From CBFHSF01 sp965658445 (GTDB taxonomy: Bacteria > Bacteroidota > Bacteroidia > Flavobacteriales > Schleiferiaceae): a stretch of DNA of 64,000 bases. Position numbers and translations under genes: made by a program. This document shows, in pieces, positions 60,653 to 64,000 of this stretch (position 1 is the first letter of the stretch; each line of letters begins with the position of its first letter). The DNA lies in contig CBFHSF010000001.1 of the NCBI GenBank assembly GCA_965658445.1, positions 1 to 64,000 of the forward strand, read 5' to 3'. The notes beneath the pieces were generated by a model. The model was not told the DNA's origin and ran no database searches. It saw nothing but the letters and a program-made list of their open reading frames with translations.

Positions 60653-62446
60653 TTATACTTCCTTCTTATGTCCGTATATCTTTTCGTACAAATCGTTGTA
60701 TTTAGAGATAATGGGCTTTCTTCTCAATTTGAGAGTAGGTGTAACATGTCCAGCATCAATAGACCAAACATCAGGAGTCAATTCAAATTTCTTGACTTGC
60801 TCCCATTTTCCAAAGTTCTTGTTATGGTGCTCAATCTCGCGACCAATTCGATTTACAATGCGCTCCATTTGAATCATCTCAGCATCTGAAGTATAAGGGA
60901 TGTCCTTGCGCTTACACCATGACTTCAAGAATTCAAAGTCGGGTTGTACAAAAGCAGCAGGGTGCTTTTCTCCCTCGCCAATGACCATGATCTGCTCAAT
61001 AAAGTGTGATTCTTTGAATGAGTTTTCCATGATTTGAGGGGCGATGTATTTTCCTCCAGAGGTCTTAAAGATCTCTTTCTTTCTATCGGTGATTTTCAGG
61101 AACTCTCCTTCTACAAATGTTCCGATATCTCCCGTGTGGAAGTAACCGTCTTCGTCAATAACTTCGGCAGTTTGTTCGGGTTTGTTGTAGTATCCCATCA
61201 TCACGTTGTGTCCCTTTACCAAGATTTCACCGTCGTCGGCAATCTTAACTTCTACACCGTCAATAATGCGACCCACACAACCTATGCGAGTTCCGTCGTT
61301 GTCTGGGCAGTTCACTGAGACTACCGGAGAGGTTTCCGTGAGACCATACCCCTCCTGAATATTGATATCTGCTGCCAAGAACACTCTTGCCAATTTGGGG
61401 TTCAACGCAGCAGAACCTGAGGCCACTGCCAATACGCGTCCTCCTAAAGCTTCTTTCCACTTAGAGAAAATGATCTTGCGGGCAATTTTTAGCTTAAAGT
61501 GATACCAAGAAGACTTTCCATGGATATCGTATTCTTCCCCGAGAGAAACCGCCCAAAAGAAAAGGGCTTTTTTGATTCCCGTAAGGCTTGCTCCTTTGTC
61601 AATGATTTTGTCGTAAACCTTTTCCAGCAATCTAGGTACTGCGGTAAATACATGAGGCTGAACCTCTCTAATGTTGTCTCCAATGGTTTCCATACTTTCT
61701 GCATAGTACAATCCCATACCCGTGTAACAGTAGAGGTAAATAAGCATTCTCTCGTAAATGTGACACAAGGGAAGGAAACTCAATCCAATGGCATCCGATC
61801 CCACGGGAAGGCGGCCTCTAGAAACTTTGGCGTTCATGCTCACGTTTTTGTGAGAAAGCATAACCCCTTTGGGTTTTCCCGTCGTTCCTGAGGTGTAAAT
61901 CAACGTGGCCAAATCCTCTTCTTTGACTTCGGCCTTAATGGCTTCAATCGCGTCGATGTCTGGATTGGCACCGAGTTCTAACACTTCGTTCCAGTTTTTA
62001 CAACCCTCGATGTCTTCGAAGGAGTAAATCTCTTTTAGCGTTGGAACCTTTGATTGAATGGCCTTTACTTTGTCATACAGCCCTTGGTCAGACAAGAAAC
62101 AGTACGATACACTGGCATCGTTAAAGATGTATTCGTAGTCGTCTTCAGAAATGGTGGGATACACCGGTACATCGATGGCCCCTGCTTGAAGGATTCCCAA
62201 ATCGGTAATGTTCCACTCTGTGCGGTTGGTGGTAGAGATAATGGCAATTTTATCTCCCGGCTTTACGCCGAGTTTAATCAGTCCCGCACTCAATTGATAT
62301 CCCTTGTCAATAAATTCTTGGGTCGATGTTTTAACCCATTCGCCATTAACTTTTGTTACCAAGCAATCCTCTCTGGGATGGGTTTTTAGCGCGTAATGCG
62401 CGAAGTCAAATAAACGGGTAGGTTCTGAAGCGCCAGTTGTTGACAT
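60653..62446 (-). CDS. Long-chain fatty acyl-CoA synthetase (AMP-forming)
   Basis: 597 residues. Activates fatty acids to acyl-CoA via acyl-AMP. AMP-binding motif TLIYTSGTTGKPKGVMLSH, GYGLTETSPVVSVN, YFHTGDIGTFVEGEFLKITD and KEIFKTSGGKYIAPQ. The form resembles the plant/bacterial long-chain type often called FadD. No signal peptide. It is 3 bp after the amidohydrolase gene, so probably co-transcribed. The acyl-CoA-binding protein at 57902 is a likely partner in lipid handling. Confidence 0.92.
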   Translation of the reverse strand: MSTTGASEPTRLFDFAHYALKTHPREDCLVTKVNGEWVKTSTQEFIDKGYQLSAGLIKLGVKPGDKIAIISTTNRTEWNITDLGILQAGAIDVPVYPTISEDDYEYIFNDASVSYCFLSDQGLYDKVKAIQSKVPTLKEIYSFEDIEGCKNWNEVLELGANPDIDAIEAIKAEVKEEDLATLIYTSGTTGKPKGVMLSHKNVSMNAKVSRGRLPVGSDAIGLSFLPLCHIYERMLIYLYCYTGMGLYYAESMETIGDNIREVQPHVFTAVPRLLEKVYDKIIDKGASLTGIKKALFFWAVSLGEEYDIHGKSSWYHFKLKIARKIIFSKWKEALGGRVLAVASGSAALNPKLARVFLAADINIQEGYGLTETSPVVSVNCPDNDGTRIGCVGRIIDGVEVKIADDGEILVKGHNVMMGYYNKPEQTAEVIDEDGYFHTGDIGTFVEGEFLKITDRKKEIFKTSGGKYIAPQIMENSFKESHFIEQIMVIGEGEKHPAAFVQPDFEFLKSWCKRKDIPYTSDAEMIQMERIVNRIGREIEHHNKNFGKWEQVKKFELTPDVWSIDAGHVTPTLKLRRKPIISKYNDLYEKIYGHKKEV

Positions 62447-62449
62447 ATG

Positions 62450-64000
62450 TTATTTTTTTTGTGGATGTACCTGCTCACCTCTTACGTAAGTGGCAGTCAC
62501 CGTGGAGGTTAATATTTCAGATTCGTCACATTGTAACCAATCAGTGTCTAATATAGTAAAGTCCGCGTATTTACCCACCACAATCTGACCTTTTTGGTCT
62601 TCTTGAAATTGAGCATAGGCAGCCCAATGAGTCATTCCTTCGAGGGTTTGTTTGCGCGTTAATCCTTCTTTCATCCTAAAACCACCTTCTGGATAGCCCA
62701 TGGCGTCCTTGCGGGTCACTGCAGCGTAAAAGGTTTTGTGTGTCGAAATGTCTTCGACCGGAAAGTCTGTTCCCAGCGGCATGGTTCCCGTCACTTCCAA
62801 CAAACTTTGGTAGGAATAGGCGTGGTGAATTCTTTCGGGACCCAATCTCTCTTCTGCCCAATACATATCTGAGGTGGCATGGGTGGGCTGTACCGAAGGC
62901 AATATGTTGTATTCACCAAACTTCGCCAAGTCTTCAGGATTTACGATTTGCGCATGCTCAATTCTCCAACGCTTTCCATTGCCCTTTTCTAAAACTTGGG
63001 CGTAGGTATCCAAAATAAGTCGATTGGCAGAATCCCCAATGGCATGTGTGTTTACTTGGAAATCCATGGCAAGCGCTTGGCGCGAATACATTAAAAAGTC
63101 TTCCGGAGTGTGAATGAGCAAACCACTATTCCCAGGATCGTCGTGATAGGGGTGAAGAAGACACGCCCCTCGAGAACCCAAGGCCCCATCGGCATAGACT
63201 TTAAAAGATGATATTTGGAATCGGTCTCGGATCAGTTTTCCGTTTTCCCCGAAATAGTCCAAGTTCTCCTGATTCATCGCCGCCATAGAATATAGAGGCA
63301 TGGTCAAGACTTCCATTTGGTATAAGGAGTCAAGCCACATCAGGGTTTGTAAATCCAAACCGGCGTCGCATATTCCAGTAATTCCGGCGGCAAAACAATT
63401 TTGCTCTGCTACCAAAAGACGTTTTGTAAATTCTTCAAAATCCACAGAGGGAGTTTCAATTAACTGTTCTGCGTTGTCAATAAAAATCCCTGAGGGTTGG
63501 CCATCCACCAGCATAACTAATCCTCCGTCAATTTCTGATTCGACGGTAATTCCGCTGAGGTCCATGGCTTTTTGATTGGTCCAAACGCCGTGTCCATCCA
63601 CTCGACTTAGAACAATGGGAAGTTCCGGATAGGCTTCAGTAAGTTTATGATGGGTGGGGAATCGCTTTCCTTCAAAAAGATTTTGATCCCAACCTCTCCC
63701 CAAGACAAAGTCTGTGTTGGGGTTGTTTTTTAGAAAATCTGCAATGCGTTCTACTACCTCCTCCTCAGATTGTGCTCCGTACAATTGAACTTCAAAAAGG
63801 GTATTGGCATACCCCACCAGGTGAGCGTGGGCGTCAATAAAACCGGGGTAAATAAATTGATTTTTCAATATCGTAGTATCAGCACTCGGCATTTCAGAAT
63901 TTTCGGAAGTGGCGATAATTTTGCCTTCGTCAATTCCGATCCATCCGGTTACGTACTCGCCACTGTGATAGTAGGTTCCGTGCATCCAAGTGTCTATGGT
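62450..64000 (-). CDS. Amidohydrolase family protein (YtcJ-like), 5' end cut by the window
   Basis: At least 511 residues. Metal-dependent TIM-barrel hydrolase: YPGFIDAHAHLVGYA supplies the first two ligand histidines, FQVNTHAIGDSANR and WRIEHAQIVNPEDL the later ones, and GTDFPVED the last Asp. These enzymes often deacylate formylated or acylated amides; the substrate here is unknown. The first ATG is at 63985, but the frame stays open to the edge with no stop, so the true start may lie beyond 64000. Confidence in family is high, in start low. Confidence 0.85.
   Translation of the reverse strand, partial: TIDTWMHGTYYHSGEYVTGWIGIDEGKIIATSENSEMPSADTTILKNQFIYPGFIDAHAHLVGYANTLFEVQLYGAQSEEEVVERIADFLKNNPNTDFVLGRGWDQNLFEGKRFPTHHKLTEAYPELPIVLSRVDGHGVWTNQKAMDLSGITVESEIDGGLVMLVDGQPSGIFIDNAEQLIETPSVDFEEFTKRLLVAEQNCFAAGITGICDAGLDLQTLMWLDSLYQMEVLTMPLYSMAAMNQENLDYFGENGKLIRDRFQISSFKVYADGALGSRGACLLHPYHDDPGNSGLLIHTPEDFLMYSRQALAMDFQVNTHAIGDSANRLILDTYAQVLEKGNGKRWRIEHAQIVNPEDLAKFGEYNILPSVQPTHATSDMYWAEERLGPERIHHAYSYQSLLEVTGTMPLGTDFPVEDISTHKTFYAAVTRKDAMGYPEGGFRMKEGLTRKQTLEGMTHWAAYAQFQEDQKGQIVVGKYADFTILDTDWLQCDESEILTSTVTATYVRGEQVHPQKK

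Overview
The window reads as a chromosomal segment of a gliding-lineage Bacteroidota bacterium, most likely Flavobacteriales. The evidence is gldF and gldG, porQ and a protein with a type IX secretion (T9SS) C-terminal sorting domain, several Bacteroidota-type outer-membrane beta-barrels, the conserved serC-serA-DUF1015 and fdx/acyl-CoA reductase neighbourhoods, and frequent Bacteroidota -7 boxes (TAnnTTTG) with few Shine-Dalgarno sequences. Almost everything is core housekeeping. I see no prophage, insertion sequence, CRISPR array, tRNA gene or defence island.

Layout. 1-572: the 3' end of a 23S rRNA gene, 5S rRNA and a terminator. 688-2508: a porin-like barrel, then a repeat-filled gap (2508-3012). 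3014-11336: mostly leftward genes (a secreted protein usually mislabelled asparagine synthetase B, dnaB, accA, a DMT transporter, an LptF/G permease, tgt) with one rightward lipoprotein. 11442-16952: serC, serA, DUF1015, yggS and a DEDDh exonuclease/GIY-YIG fusion. 17019-19667 leftward: a beta-barrel protein, purC, phoH. 19782-28878 rightward: SAM hydrolase, ABM monooxygenase, gldF, gldG, a DUF4340 protein, dnaN, a phosphatase, a barrel protein, pruA. 29034-35842: a secreted protein, the ferredoxin/acyl-CoA reductase divergent pair, a beta-helix lipoprotein, small proteins, rpmE2 and a GlmU-like protein. 36132-40295: lon, two small ORFs, a di-haem peroxidase. 40474-44973: a four-gene signalling cluster. 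45093-53474: rluD, a T9SS cargo protein, a PASTA protein, ddl, coaD, a Nudix protein, pyrE, an SRPBCC protein, birA, rsfS. 53502-58198: ftsH, a LUD protein, cdsA, psd, an acyl-CoA-binding protein. 58199-58801: a second, inverted repeat copy. 58802-64000 leftward: cmk, porQ, an acyl-CoA synthetase, and an amidohydrolase cut by the window edge.

The genes serve DNA replication (dnaB, dnaN), proteostasis (lon, ftsH), lipid synthesis (accA, birA, cdsA, psd, acyl-CoA synthetase, acyl-CoA-binding protein), serine, purine, pyrimidine and CoA synthesis, envelope biogenesis (ddl, LptF/G-like) and gliding/T9SS.

The least explained material is non-coding. Two intergenic regions 55 kb apart, in opposite orientation, carry a modular repeat. 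It has a core of about 150 bp (roughly 94 percent identical) between inwardly facing hairpins with a GGGGA foot, plus extra units every 105-106 bp. The unit hairpins differ in stem sequence yet stay perfectly paired, and heptanucleotide tandem repeats flank the block. This resembles a REP/REPIN-type element. The second point of interest is the signalling cluster at 40.5-45.0 kb, which includes a pseudo-receiver without a phosphorylatable aspartate and an unrecognised partner protein.
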